From: Streptomyces sp. DH12
GTDB taxonomy: Bacteria; Actinomycetota; Actinomycetes; Streptomycetales; Streptomycetaceae
Reading direction: 5' to 3'
Assembly (NCBI RefSeq): GCF_020873895.1
Contig: NZ_JAHWGT010000002.1
Coordinates: forward strand, 186,001 to 250,000
Length of the DNA: 64,000 nucleotides
The translations under genes and the position numbers were made by a program. Positions 24,556 to 34,040 of the stretch are shown one piece after another (positions within the stretch are counted from its first letter, which is position 1; each line of letters begins with the position of its first letter). The notes beneath the pieces are model-generated. The model made no database searches, was not told where the DNA came from, and saw only the letters and a list, made by a program, of their open reading frames with translations.

Positions 24556-27500
24556 TGGCGGACCTGGACATCGTCGGTGGTGCAGCCGTTGACGTCGTGC
24601 CGATCGTCCCCAATTTCCACCGCAAGCTTCGTCAAGCGGTCCTTCCAATCGCCGACGAGGTGGGCGCGGAGGCTGGCCGGCGAATGGGCGAGCGCATGGG
24701 GGACACCCTGCGCGCATCGCTCGCCGGACAGGGGCAGCGCATCGGGAACGACCTGGGTGACGCCATCGGCGACGCTATGGCCCGCCGCATCGTCACCGCC
24801 ATCCCGAACGCCATCAACCAGGGCGGCCGTACGGCTCGCGTCGCTGCCACCCGGCAGGGGGCCGACACGGGCGGCGCGTTCGCGCGCTCGCTGCGGACGA
24901 AGCTGGAAGCAGCGTTCCGCGCTATGCCCCGGCTGGACGTCCGGCTCGGTGACACTGGCGTTGACGCCGAGCTCTCCCGCATCCGCGCGAAGCTCGAAGC
25001 ACTCTCCAACAAGCGCATCGGCATCGATGTCAGCGCGGAGGCCGCTGCCGCGGAGGTCGAGCGGCTGGAGGAGCAACTCCGGGAACTCGGAGCGCAGCAC
25101 CCAAACGTTGCAGTGCGGGCGGACACAGCGACGGCGCGGGCGGCACTCGCGCAGTTCCGCGCTGAGATCGATGCCGTGGGTGACCGCAGGACCGTGCGCC
25201 TGGAGGTGGATGGCTCTTTCGGCGCCCGGATGCGCACGGTCATCGAGGCTGCGCAGGCTTCCATTCCGGAGATCAACGTCGACGCGGATACGTCGCCGGC
25301 CCGCGCGGAGGTACAGGAGCTGCGCGCACAGCTCGCGGCGTTGGCTGATCAGCGTATTGGCATCGACGTCGACTCGCGCGAGGCGCTCGCGCAGATTAAC
25401 CGGATCCAGGAGCGACTGGCAATCCTGAGTATCCAGCGCAACGACATTGACGTACGTGTGGATGCCGGCCGCGCGGCGGCTCAGCTTGCCGCGCTGCAGG
25501 CCATGGCGGACGACACAAAGATCTTCCGCATCAAGGCACTGGCCGACACGTCGCAGGCCACCAGCGCACTGATGCATCTCGGCATCCAAATGGCCGTCCT
25601 GACAGCTATCCCGCTGGGCCCCGTCCTGGCGGCTGGCGTCGGCTCCATCCTCGCGATGGTGACGGCAGCCGGCGCCGGTGTCGGCGCGCTCGGCATCGCG
25701 GCAGTCGGCGCCATCAAGGGCGTCACGAAGGCCCTGCAGGCGAAGACGGCCGCTGACGAGGACGCAGCGAAAGCGGCTGCCCGCAGCGAGCGCGCAGGCG
25801 TGCAGTCAGCGCAGCGTGCCCTTCAGATGGCCGGCGCTCAGCAGGCTCTCTCCGCGGCTCACCGCACCGCGGCCCGTCAGATCGCGCAGGCGAATCGACA
25901 GGTGGAGGACGCCGAACGAGCCGTCGCCCAAGTTGCGCAGCGTGCAGCCGAGCAGCGGCGCCAGGCAGCGGAGGCCGTGGAGCGGGCGGAGGAATCCCTC
26001 GTCGACGCCAAGCGTGCGGCCCGGGGTGCGGAAGAAGATCTCACCCGTGCCCGCGCTGACGCCGCTCGTCAGCTCCTGGAGCTGAACGACAGGCTCGCGC
26101 AAGGCGCACTAGACCAGCGCGACGCCACCCTTCGCGTCCGTGAGGCACAGGAGCGGCTTGCGGAGGTCACGAAGAAGGGTTCCAAGGCGTCGGAGCTGGA
26201 CCGTGAGCGGGCCCTCCTCGACCTGGACCGAGCCAAGCAGGCTGCGAAGGAACAGGCGCAGGACTACGCCGAACTTCAGAAGTCGGCCGCCGCCCAGCGC
26301 AAGGCAGGCGTGGCCGGCAGCGAGCAAGTCAAGACCGCTTCCGAGCGCCTGGCCGACGCCCAGCGCGAAGTGGTCGACCGGACGGAGGCTGTAGCCGACG
26401 CTCAGCGCGACGCCGCGCGGGTCCAGGCGAAGGCCGCTCAGGACATGGTCGACGCGCAGCGACGCGTAGCCGACGCCGTGCAGGCCGTGGCCGACGCTCA
26501 GGTGTCCGCGGCCGACTCAGTCGCCTCCGCCGAGCGCGGCGTAGCAGCGGCCCGCATGTCGGGCGCCGCCGCGTCAGCGACTGCTGTGACGAAGGCAGAC
26601 CAATACCGCGACGCGCTGGCCAAACTGACGCCCGCGCAGCGTGAACTTTTCAATTCCATAGCGGGCCCCCGTGGACTCACGGAGGCTTTCTCCGACTGGC
26701 AGAAGAGCCTACAGCCGCACACACTCCCGATATTCACGCGAGGCGTACACGCGGCTAAGCGCGCTCTCCCCGGCCTGACGCCGCTTGTCGTATCCTCCTC
26801 GTCGGCAATTCAGACGCTAATGGACAAGGCGTCGGCGCAGCTTAAGAACCCCTTCTGGGTCGACTTTAAGAAGGGCCTCCGGGAAAGCGCTGAACCTGCT
26901 GTCGTCGGGTTTGGCGTTTCTTTCGGCAACGTCATCAAGGGGATGGCGGGAGTCATCAATGCTTTTTTCCCGCATATGGACGGGATCGTCGCCCGGTCCG
27001 ACCGCATCACGGCTCGGTTTGCGAAGTGGGGGACGAGCCTTAAGGGTAGCCCCCAGTTCGAGCGGTTCCTAGAGTATGTCAAGGACACGTCTCCTGGTTT
27101 GGCCGCCTTCATTGGCGACATATTCCGGGCCGTCTTCGACGTCACCAAGGCACTGGCGCCGCTCTCGAAGACTCTCTTCAGCGTCCTGACGCCCGTGTTC
27201 GAGGCTGTCTCATGGCTCTCGAAGAACTTCCCCGGGCTCATCCAGCTCCTGTGGGGGATGTACTTCGCGACGAAGGCAATCGCTCTCGGTATGGCTGCCT
27301 TTGGCGCGGCAATGGCGCTGTACGAGATTGCCGTAGCCGGCGCCATTCTGGTCACGTCCGGGTGGGCGGCAGCCATCAACGCAACAGGAATCGTGCCGGT
27401 CATCCGGGCCATTGTCCTGATAGTCGCGCTCCTGGTCGCTGGTCTGGTTTACGCCTACAAAAACTGGGGATGGTTCCGCACCGCAGTTGACACCACCGTC

Positions 27501-29735
27501 GCCGCTATCGGCAAGGGCATGTCCTGGCTTTGGGCGACGATCCTCAAGCCTGTCCTCCTGGCCATCTGGAAGGGCCTGAAGGCAGCTGGCGACATCGCCC
27601 TGTGGCTGTGGGACGCCGCAATACGGCCAGCCTTCAATTTTATCGGGATGGCGGCGAAGTTCCTGGTCACGGCGCTGATCACGCTTCTCCTCCTGCCCGC
27701 CTATCTAGCGTTCAAGTTGCTAGGCGCTATCGCGCTTTGGCTGTGGGAAAAGGCAATCGGCCCGGCTTTCCGGTTCATCGGAAACGTAGCCTTGTGGCTC
27801 TGGAACGTCGTACTGAAGCCCGTGTTCAAGTTCATGGGCGACGCGGCGATCTGGCTGTACGACAAGGCCATCAAGCCAGCCTTCACCGAGGCGAAGAAGA
27901 AGTTCGACGTCCTGGGCGCAGCGGCCAAATGGCTCTGGGATAAGGTGCTCCGTCCGGTCTTCGGCTTCATAGGCGACAAGGCCGGTTGGCTGTACGACAA
28001 GGCCATCAAGCCTGCGTTTGATCAGATCCGCGCCGCCGTGGGGCTCGTCAGTAAGTCTTTCGAGTCCGGAAAGAACGCGATCGGCAAGGCGTGGAATGAA
28101 GTCGAGCGCATCGCGAAGAAGCCCGTCCGATTCATCATCGATCATGTCTACAACCAGGGAATTGTCCCGCTGTGGAACAAGGTCGCTGAAATTACCGGCG
28201 CGGACACGCTCAAGACCATGAAATTGAAGGGCTGGGCGCGTGGTGGAATTCTCCCCGGCCAGTCCTCTTGGAGGGACGGGGACGATCAGCTAGTCCCCAT
28301 GCGACGTGGCGAAGGCGTGTATGTCTCCGAGGCGATGCGCAATCCCTACGAGCGTGCCCGCCTTCACGCCGTCAACAGAGCCGCCATGCGTGGCGAAAGC
28401 CTCAGTCCGTTCCAGGGCTACGCCGGCGGCGGAATCGTCGGGTGGTTCGAAGACAAGGCCAAGGCAGTCGGCAACTGGGCGGCCGGTAAGGCGGAGGCAG
28501 TCGGGAACTTCGTTTCCGGTGCCGCCGACGTCCTGGACCCGGGCGCCGTGTTCGACGCTGCGAAGGTATACGTAAAGAGCCAGCTCAAGCCGCTCATGAC
28601 CAACAAGTGGGCGCGTTCTGTCGGCGAGATCCCGGGCCGCACGCTTACGGACCTGAAGGCGAAGGCGCTCGACTTCTTCGGCTTCGGCGGTGGCGCTGGT
28701 GGTGGCGCGTGGATCAATCCCGTAGCCGCTCCGTACGGAACTCCGTACGGCAAGGCGGGGAAGATGTGGGCGTCGGGCCGACACACCGGCCTGGACTTCC
28801 CCGCTGCGACGGGTACTCCCATCAAGGCCGTAGCTGACGGACGTGTTGCGTACACCCGCAGTTCGGGGCCGTATGGCATCCACGCTCTGATCAACCACGG
28901 CAAGGGCCTGGCCTCCCTGTACGCGCATATGTCTGCCACCGTGACGGAGGCTGGCAAGGCGGTTCAGCAAGGCCAGCAGATCGGCCGCGTCGGCGCCACC
29001 GGCAACGTCACGGGCCCGCACCTCCACCTTGAGGCGCGGCGCAACGGCAACCCGGTCGACCCGATGACGTACCTCTCTGCCGGGGGCGGCAGCGGAGGCA
29101 AGGGCGTTGAGCGCTGGCGGGGCACGGTGCGTCAGGCGCTCAGCATGACGGGCAATCCCTCGTCGTACGCGGACCTCACACTCCGGCGAATGAATCAGGA
29201 GTCAGGCGGCAACCCCAAGGCCGTCAACCTCTGGGACATCAACGCTAAGAAGGGCACGCCGTCGGTCGGTCTCATGCAGGTCATCAAGCCGACGTTCGAG
29301 GCGCATGCGGGCCGGCTCAAGAAATTGGGTCCGTTCCTGCACGGCGTCAGCACGAACCCGCTGGCGAACATCTTCGCGTCGATGAACTACGCGATGTCCC
29401 GCTACGGCTCTCTCCCGCTCGCGTACAACCGCCCTGGTGGCTACGCGGGCGGCGGGTTCCCGCAAGTCGGTGAGCTCTCGTGGGTCGGCGAGCACGGCCC
29501 GGAGCTCGTGCGGTGGCTCCACCCGGCGCAGGTCTACAGCCACACCGACTCCATGGCCATGACCCGAGAGGCGGGGCGTTTGTCCGACGTGGACGGACGA
29601 GGCACGACCACCCTCACCGCGGACGTGCACGTGTACGTCGGGGACCGCGAGATCACCGACATCGTCGACACCCGCATCGAGCTACACGACACAGCAGCAG
29701 CATCCGCCATCGAGACCGGAAGGGTATTCCTCTGA
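24555..29735 (+). CDS. Tape measure protein with two peptidoglycan-hydrolase domains
   Basis: A 1726-residue protein that sets tail length and is released into the cell. Residues 60-330 and 415-680 are charged, mostly helical coiled-coil repeats. Hydrophobic segments at about 345-395 and 895-972 could enter the membrane. A WLW/WLYDKAIKPAF-type repeat covers about 1010-1160. An M23 endopeptidase domain follows at about 1390-1505 (RHTGLDFPAATG, HLHLEAR), and a lytic-transglycosylase-like domain at about 1525-1625 (MNQESGGNPKAVN, GLMQVI). The enzymes should open the thick Gram-positive wall for DNA entry. The gene explains the largest open frame in the window. Confidence 0.95.
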   Translation: MADLDIVGGAAVDVVPIVPNFHRKLRQAVLPIADEVGAEAGRRMGERMGDTLRASLAGQGQRIGNDLGDAIGDAMARRIVTAIPNAINQGGRTARVAATRQGADTGGAFARSLRTKLEAAFRAMPRLDVRLGDTGVDAELSRIRAKLEALSNKRIGIDVSAEAAAAEVERLEEQLRELGAQHPNVAVRADTATARAALAQFRAEIDAVGDRRTVRLEVDGSFGARMRTVIEAAQASIPEINVDADTSPARAEVQELRAQLAALADQRIGIDVDSREALAQINRIQERLAILSIQRNDIDVRVDAGRAAAQLAALQAMADDTKIFRIKALADTSQATSALMHLGIQMAVLTAIPLGPVLAAGVGSILAMVTAAGAGVGALGIAAVGAIKGVTKALQAKTAADEDAAKAAARSERAGVQSAQRALQMAGAQQALSAAHRTAARQIAQANRQVEDAERAVAQVAQRAAEQRRQAAEAVERAEESLVDAKRAARGAEEDLTRARADAARQLLELNDRLAQGALDQRDATLRVREAQERLAEVTKKGSKASELDRERALLDLDRAKQAAKEQAQDYAELQKSAAAQRKAGVAGSEQVKTASERLADAQREVVDRTEAVADAQRDAARVQAKAAQDMVDAQRRVADAVQAVADAQVSAADSVASAERGVAAARMSGAAASATAVTKADQYRDALAKLTPAQRELFNSIAGPRGLTEAFSDWQKSLQPHTLPIFTRGVHAAKRALPGLTPLVVSSSSAIQTLMDKASAQLKNPFWVDFKKGLRESAEPAVVGFGVSFGNVIKGMAGVINAFFPHMDGIVARSDRITARFAKWGTSLKGSPQFERFLEYVKDTSPGLAAFIGDIFRAVFDVTKALAPLSKTLFSVLTPVFEAVSWLSKNFPGLIQLLWGMYFATKAIALGMAAFGAAMALYEIAVAGAILVTSGWAAAINATGIVPVIRAIVLIVALLVAGLVYAYKNWGWFRTAVDTTVAAIGKGMSWLWATILKPVLLAIWKGLKAAGDIALWLWDAAIRPAFNFIGMAAKFLVTALITLLLLPAYLAFKLLGAIALWLWEKAIGPAFRFIGNVALWLWNVVLKPVFKFMGDAAIWLYDKAIKPAFTEAKKKFDVLGAAAKWLWDKVLRPVFGFIGDKAGWLYDKAIKPAFDQIRAAVGLVSKSFESGKNAIGKAWNEVERIAKKPVRFIIDHVYNQGIVPLWNKVAEITGADTLKTMKLKGWARGGILPGQSSWRDGDDQLVPMRRGEGVYVSEAMRNPYERARLHAVNRAAMRGESLSPFQGYAGGGIVGWFEDKAKAVGNWAAGKAEAVGNFVSGAADVLDPGAVFDAAKVYVKSQLKPLMTNKWARSVGEIPGRTLTDLKAKALDFFGFGGGAGGGAWINPVAAPYGTPYGKAGKMWASGRHTGLDFPAATGTPIKAVADGRVAYTRSSGPYGIHALINHGKGLASLYAHMSATVTEAGKAVQQGQQIGRVGATGNVTGPHLHLEARRNGNPVDPMTYLSAGGGSGGKGVERWRGTVRQALSMTGNPSSYADLTLRRMNQESGGNPKAVNLWDINAKKGTPSVGLMQVIKPTFEAHAGRLKKLGPFLHGVSTNPLANIFASMNYAMSRYGSLPLAYNRPGGYAGGGFPQVGELSWVGEHGPELVRWLHPAQVYSHTDSMAMTREAGRLSDVDGRGTTTLTADVHVYVGDREITDIVDTRIELHDTAAASAIETGRVFL

Positions 29736-29872
29736 TGACTGACGAGACCCTGCCTCCCGTCCCCGAGCAGGGCGGGGAGGCCCCGGTCTACGAGGCTCCC
29801 GCCGTGGAGGCGCCCCCGAGACCAGAGGCGCGCCCCTCACGGGGTGAGCCAACGCTCGGGGGCCGCTCATGA
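29735..29872 (+). CDS. Short Pro/Glu-rich phage protein
   Basis: A 45-residue protein starting MTDETLPPVPEQGG, with repeated EAPAVEAP-type sequence. The ATG overlaps the tape-measure stop (TGATG), and the stop overlaps the next ATG. Its composition suggests a disordered linker peptide. It may exist mainly to couple translation between the two large tail genes. Confidence 0.5.
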   Translation: MTDETLPPVPEQGGEAPVYEAPAVEAPPRPEARPSRGEPTLGGRS

Positions 29873-32088
29873 GCGTCGCAACGAACCTGCTGTCGGCCAA
29901 TGTCAGCAGCATGGAGACGGACGCGTCCGGGTGGGCGCCCGGTACGAACACGTCCGTCGCTCGGACGACCGCCCGCGCCTACGCTGGCGTGGCGTCTTTG
30001 CAGCTCACGGCATCGGCCGCGGGTACCGTCCGGGCGACCACGTCAGGTCGTGTCGCTGTGACGGCCGGCGCCCCGTACCTCTGCTACGCCTACGTCGCCA
30101 ATGCGTCCGCAGCGACCGGCCGCACGGCCACGGTGACCGTGACGTGGTACGGCGCAGGACTCGCCGGCCCCCTTATCGGGTCGACGACGAGTCAAGCCGT
30201 CACCGTCCCGTCCACGGGGTGGCTGACACCTCCGCCTATCCTCCTCGCCACGGCGCCGGCGACTGCTGCGACCGCCACTGTGACCGTCACGGTGACTGGC
30301 ATGTCCGCTGGGTCCGCGGTGTCCGTCGACGCCGTGGCGTTGGGCCCGCCCGCACTGCTGGAGGGCAGCCTCCTCAGCTACAACGTGCAGGGCTGCGAGG
30401 TCGACGCGTCCGGATGGCAGCCGATATGGAACTGCGGCGTCTCCCGCACGAGCACACGCTCCTACGAGGGCTGGTGGTCGCTGACGATGACTGCCACGGC
30501 AGCCGGCGCCATGCGCGCGGGCACCGTGGCGGCCGTGCCCGTGACGGCGGGGGAGGAGTACTACGCATCCGCGTGGATCTACCCGCCCGCCGGCGGAACG
30601 GAACTGCGGGCACAGGTGCGCTGGCTGGACTCCTCCGGGGCCGTCCTGACCACGAGCTCCCACCCCTGGACGGGGCTGGCAGCCTCGACGTGGACGCGCT
30701 GCGTCGTCATCGACACGGCACCCGCGGAAGCCACTCATGCTCGTGTGGTCCTGGAGGCCGTGGCCACCGCCTCGGGGCAGGTGTGGACGGCGGATCAGAT
30801 CGCCCTACGCCCTACACCCGTACTCCCCGGCTCGATGATCGGCTACGCCGCGCAGAGCATGGAGGCAGGCGTCTCGGCGTGGACGGCGGAAAGTGGATGC
30901 GCCGTCGACCGCTCGACGGCACTCGCGTATGAGGGTGTCGCGTCGCTCGCGGTGACTGCCACGGGCGGCCAGGACGCCGTCATCACGCTGGCGCAGGATC
31001 TACCCGTCGCGCCACGTCAGGCGTACCAAGTGGTCCCGCACGTCTACCACGCGCAGGCGGAGGCTCCCGTCATCGTAGACATGCTGTTCACCTGGAAGGC
31101 CGCTGACGGCACCCTGATCACGTCGACGTTCTACCGCTGGTCGATGGCGGCGCAGGGCGGCTGGTATCTGCCCCGCGGGAGTGGCGTTGCGCCGGCTGGG
31201 GCGGCCCTCCTCACGGTGGGCATGCGCTTCCTGGCGCCCGCTGCAGGCGACGTCTTCTATGTGGACGAGGTCCTCGTAGCCGTCGGCGGTATCGCGGCCA
31301 TCCCCGACCCGATCGACGGCGTATACGGCGCCGCCATCAGTGTCCAGGGCCTCACCACGGGCGGATACACCTACTGGGGCCTGTGGAGGATGGGCCCGGA
31401 CGGCGCACTGACGCCGGTCCGCGGCCCACATGGTGACCTGACACAGTCGGAGATCACCGGCGACATCGACATCGCGCACGATTTCGAGGCGCCGCTAGGC
31501 GTGCGGATCCGGTACTACCTGAAGCTCTGGACGGGCTCGGCCTACGCTGCCTTCACGTCCGACTCGATCGTCATCCCCGAACCTGACCCGACCATGGTCG
31601 TCATTAAGGATCCGGGGCAGCCAGCTCGGCAGACGACGGCCGTAGTCGCAACACTGCCCGACTGGTCGCGCAGCGCACGCCAGGGTGTCAACCCGATCCG
31701 CGGACGCGCCCGCCCGATCGTCATCGCCGACGTCCGCACCAGCCGCACTGGCACCCTGACGCTCGTCACGGAGACGGCGGCCGACGCCGACCAGCTGTGG
31801 TGGGTGCTCGAAACGGGGGCCACCTTGCTACTCCAGTGGCCTCCCTTCTGGGGCGAACGTGACATCTACGTGCAGGTAGGCGACGTGACGGAGGCGCACA
31901 TCGTCGCCTACGCCGAGCACGGCGACCGGACATGGTCGCTACCTCTGACGGAGGTGGACCGACCTATCGGCGGTATTGCCGGCTCGGCTACGCGCACCTG
32001 GCAGACGGTCATTGACGAGCACGCCGACTGGCTGGCTGCCCTGCAGTCCACGGAGACCTGGCTCGGCGTCTACTCGGGGGTGTCCTGA
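29869..32088 (+). CDS. Minor tail protein with three carbohydrate-binding-like repeats
   Basis: A 739-residue protein built from three beta-sandwich repeats of about 150 residues. They begin near residues 8, 165 and 320 with related openings (LLSANVSSMETDASGW, LLSYNVQGCEVDASGW, MIGYAAQSMEAGVSAW) and contain matching Y(A/E)G(V/W)xSL segments. These resemble CBM4/9-type modules. The C-terminal 250 residues (TTAVVATLPDWSRSARQG, PPFWGERDIYVQVGD) look like a distal-tail structural domain. It probably sits at the tail tip and touches surface glycans. Confidence 0.75.
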   Translation: MSVATNLLSANVSSMETDASGWAPGTNTSVARTTARAYAGVASLQLTASAAGTVRATTSGRVAVTAGAPYLCYAYVANASAATGRTATVTVTWYGAGLAGPLIGSTTSQAVTVPSTGWLTPPPILLATAPATAATATVTVTVTGMSAGSAVSVDAVALGPPALLEGSLLSYNVQGCEVDASGWQPIWNCGVSRTSTRSYEGWWSLTMTATAAGAMRAGTVAAVPVTAGEEYYASAWIYPPAGGTELRAQVRWLDSSGAVLTTSSHPWTGLAASTWTRCVVIDTAPAEATHARVVLEAVATASGQVWTADQIALRPTPVLPGSMIGYAAQSMEAGVSAWTAESGCAVDRSTALAYEGVASLAVTATGGQDAVITLAQDLPVAPRQAYQVVPHVYHAQAEAPVIVDMLFTWKAADGTLITSTFYRWSMAAQGGWYLPRGSGVAPAGAALLTVGMRFLAPAAGDVFYVDEVLVAVGGIAAIPDPIDGVYGAAISVQGLTTGGYTYWGLWRMGPDGALTPVRGPHGDLTQSEITGDIDIAHDFEAPLGVRIRYYLKLWTGSAYAAFTSDSIVIPEPDPTMVVIKDPGQPARQTTAVVATLPDWSRSARQGVNPIRGRARPIVIADVRTSRTGTLTLVTETAADADQLWWVLETGATLLLQWPPFWGERDIYVQVGDVTEAHIVAYAEHGDRTWSLPLTEVDRPIGGIAGSATRTWQTVIDEHADWLAALQSTETWLGVYSGVS

Positions 32089-33197
32089 TGTACCCGTTCA
32101 CTGCCGCATTCGGCCAGGCGCTCACGCAGTCGCACACGATGGTGTCTCGCGTGGACGCCCATTACGCCGGGGCCGTGACGATGACGGATCTTCCCATCGC
32201 GGACGGATCCGTCATCGTGGACCGTGGGAGCAAGGCGCGGCGGACGCTCTCCCTGACCGTGGCGGATCCGTCGCTTCTCCCGTGGGACGCGGCAGACCCC
32301 CTCGCGGTCTACGGTCAGCAGCTCGTGGTGTCACGCGGAATTCGGTTTACCAGCGGTGCCGTCGAAATGATCCCGCTCGGGACGTTCCGCATCAACGAAC
32401 CGTCGGGCGACACGCTTTACGGCCCCGTGACGATTTCCGGGCAGTCCATGGAATGCGCCGTTATCGACGACGTATTCGACGTGCCGACGTCGACAAAAGG
32501 CGTCGGCACGTGCGTAGCGGCTATCGAATGGCTCATCCATCAAACGCTACCGGGCGCCGTGGTCGTCAATCTGACGGCCGGCGCTCGGAATCCGGCATGT
32601 GCCGTTGTCGCGTGGGACGCGGGGGCGAATCGCTGGGACGCAGTTGTTCAGGTCGCCACCGCCATGCAGGCCGAAGTCTACGTAGACGCTCTGGGGCGTT
32701 TCGTTATCACGGATATGCCCAACGTCCTCTCAAGCGCTGCCGTATGGGACATCGCGGAGGGCGAGGGAGGAACGCTGATGGCGTCGGCGCGCACGATGTC
32801 GAGAACAGCGGTCTACAACAGCGTTGTTGCGAGCGGAGAAAACACCTCTGGCAACACGCCGCCGGTCAGCGCATTTGCGCGTGACACCAACCCGATAAGC
32901 CCGACCCGCTGGGGTGGTCCTTTCGGTAAAGTGACCAAGCACATTTCGTCAGGGCTGTGGACTACTACTGCCGCCTGCCAAGCAGCCGCTAACGCCGCCC
33001 TTTTCGACGCCGTCGCGCCGAACATTCAGACTTCGATTGATGCCGCGCCTAATCCCGCTCTTGAGGGTGGAGACGTAATCAGGGTGGCTCACGCCGGGCG
33101 AAAGGAATTGTTCCTCGTGCAGTCGCTGACGATCCCGTTGACGGCTGACGGCGACTTCTCCATCTCCCTGCGCGGAGGCAAGGAGGACTTGACGTGA
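32088..33197 (+). CDS. DUF5047-type tail-tip protein
   Basis: A 369-residue protein. The pattern SRVDAHYAGAVTMTDLPIADG, followed by VDRGSKARRTLSLTVAD and PLGTFRINEPSGD, is that of DUF5047 proteins of Streptomyces phages, likely baseplate-hub components. It overlaps its neighbours by 1 base and 4 bases. Confidence 0.8.
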   Translation: MYPFTAAFGQALTQSHTMVSRVDAHYAGAVTMTDLPIADGSVIVDRGSKARRTLSLTVADPSLLPWDAADPLAVYGQQLVVSRGIRFTSGAVEMIPLGTFRINEPSGDTLYGPVTISGQSMECAVIDDVFDVPTSTKGVGTCVAAIEWLIHQTLPGAVVVNLTAGARNPACAVVAWDAGANRWDAVVQVATAMQAEVYVDALGRFVITDMPNVLSSAAVWDIAEGEGGTLMASARTMSRTAVYNSVVASGENTSGNTPPVSAFARDTNPISPTRWGGPFGKVTKHISSGLWTTTAACQAAANAALFDAVAPNIQTSIDAAPNPALEGGDVIRVAHAGRKELFLVQSLTIPLTADGDFSISLRGGKEDLT

Positions 33198-33451
33198 AGC
33201 GCACATCTCCGCTGGTAGACGCCATGATCCGCGCCGTTGATCGGGCCGTTGAGCAGCGCGCGCCCGCGTGGATGCTGGCCACCGTGACGGCTGTGTACGG
33301 GGACGGGACCGTCGACATAACCACTGCCCGCGGACCCGTGGAAAGCGTGCGCCGGCTGCTCTCGTATTCCTCTCCGACGGTCGGCGATGTCGTCAAGGTG
33401 GACCGGAACGCGGATGGCAATTGGATAGTCGTCGGAAAGCTTGCTTCGTAG
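33194..33451 (+). CDS. Small OB-fold-like tail protein
   Basis: An 85-residue protein. WMLATVTAVYGDGTVDITTARG and PTVGDVVKVDRNADGNWIVVGKL suggest a five-strand OB barrel like those in spike or hub proteins. ATGA overlap with the gene before. Confidence 0.65.
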   Translation: MKRTSPLVDAMIRAVDRAVEQRAPAWMLATVTAVYGDGTVDITTARGPVESVRRLLSYSSPTVGDVVKVDRNADGNWIVVGKLAS

Positions 33452-33469
33452 GAATGGGAGAGCTGGAAT

Positions 33470-33970
33470 ATGCCCGATGTAGATAGGTACGGCCAGCAGA
33501 TCCCGCGGCCAGTCCTGTCCGACACTCCGAATATCGAATTGGCCATGAAGGACATGCTGGACGAGGCTGTAAAGCATGTCGTCCTTCATTTCGCCACCGC
33601 TAACGCGCGTGCTGCGGCATTGAGCGGGAGCAGCGCGCCTGTTCCGGGAATGCTGACGTGGCTAAACGACTCGCGGCGCTACGAGTACTGGAACGGAACG
33701 GCTTGGGTGCGGCTTGTTCCGCACAAGCAGCGTGGCTCCACTCTGGTGTCATTCTCGTCGCGCACCTCGTTTACGCGGGACATCACGTTCCCGACGCCGT
33801 TTGCGACGGACCCTTTCGTGTCTGTGTGGATCCACTCCGGCGCGGGTGAAACTGCACAGTGGCACGCCCGTCCGATCAACGCGACGAAGACCGGATTCAC
33901 TCTCTTCCTCTTCTCGACAACGGCGTCCGCGTGGAGCGAAGTGTCGGTGAGATGGGAAGCCGAAGAGTAA
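33470..33970 (+). CDS. Tail protein with H-type lectin-like domain
   Basis: A 166-residue protein. Residues 90-165, with VSFSSRTSFTRDITFPTPFA, DPFVSVWIHSG and GFTLFLFSTT, resemble H-type lectin domains. The N-terminal half (WLNDSRRYEYWNGTAWVRL) resembles attachment segments of tail fibres. Likely a receptor-binding protein. Confidence 0.65.
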   Translation: MPDVDRYGQQIPRPVLSDTPNIELAMKDMLDEAVKHVVLHFATANARAAALSGSSAPVPGMLTWLNDSRRYEYWNGTAWVRLVPHKQRGSTLVSFSSRTSFTRDITFPTPFATDPFVSVWIHSGAGETAQWHARPINATKTGFTLFLFSTTASAWSEVSVRWEAEE

Positions 33971-33994
33971 ACATGCGCCACACACAGACTTTCC

Positions 33995-34017
33995 GCCCCG
34001 AAGCGTCGGGGCTTTTT
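33995..34017 (+). terminator. Intrinsic terminator before the endolysin gene
   Basis: GCCCCGA-AGCG-TCGGGGC followed directly by TTTTT. A textbook short hairpin that separates tail genes from lysis genes. Confidence 0.8.
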
Positions 34018-34040
34018 CTATGCCCGGGAGGGGAACACGC

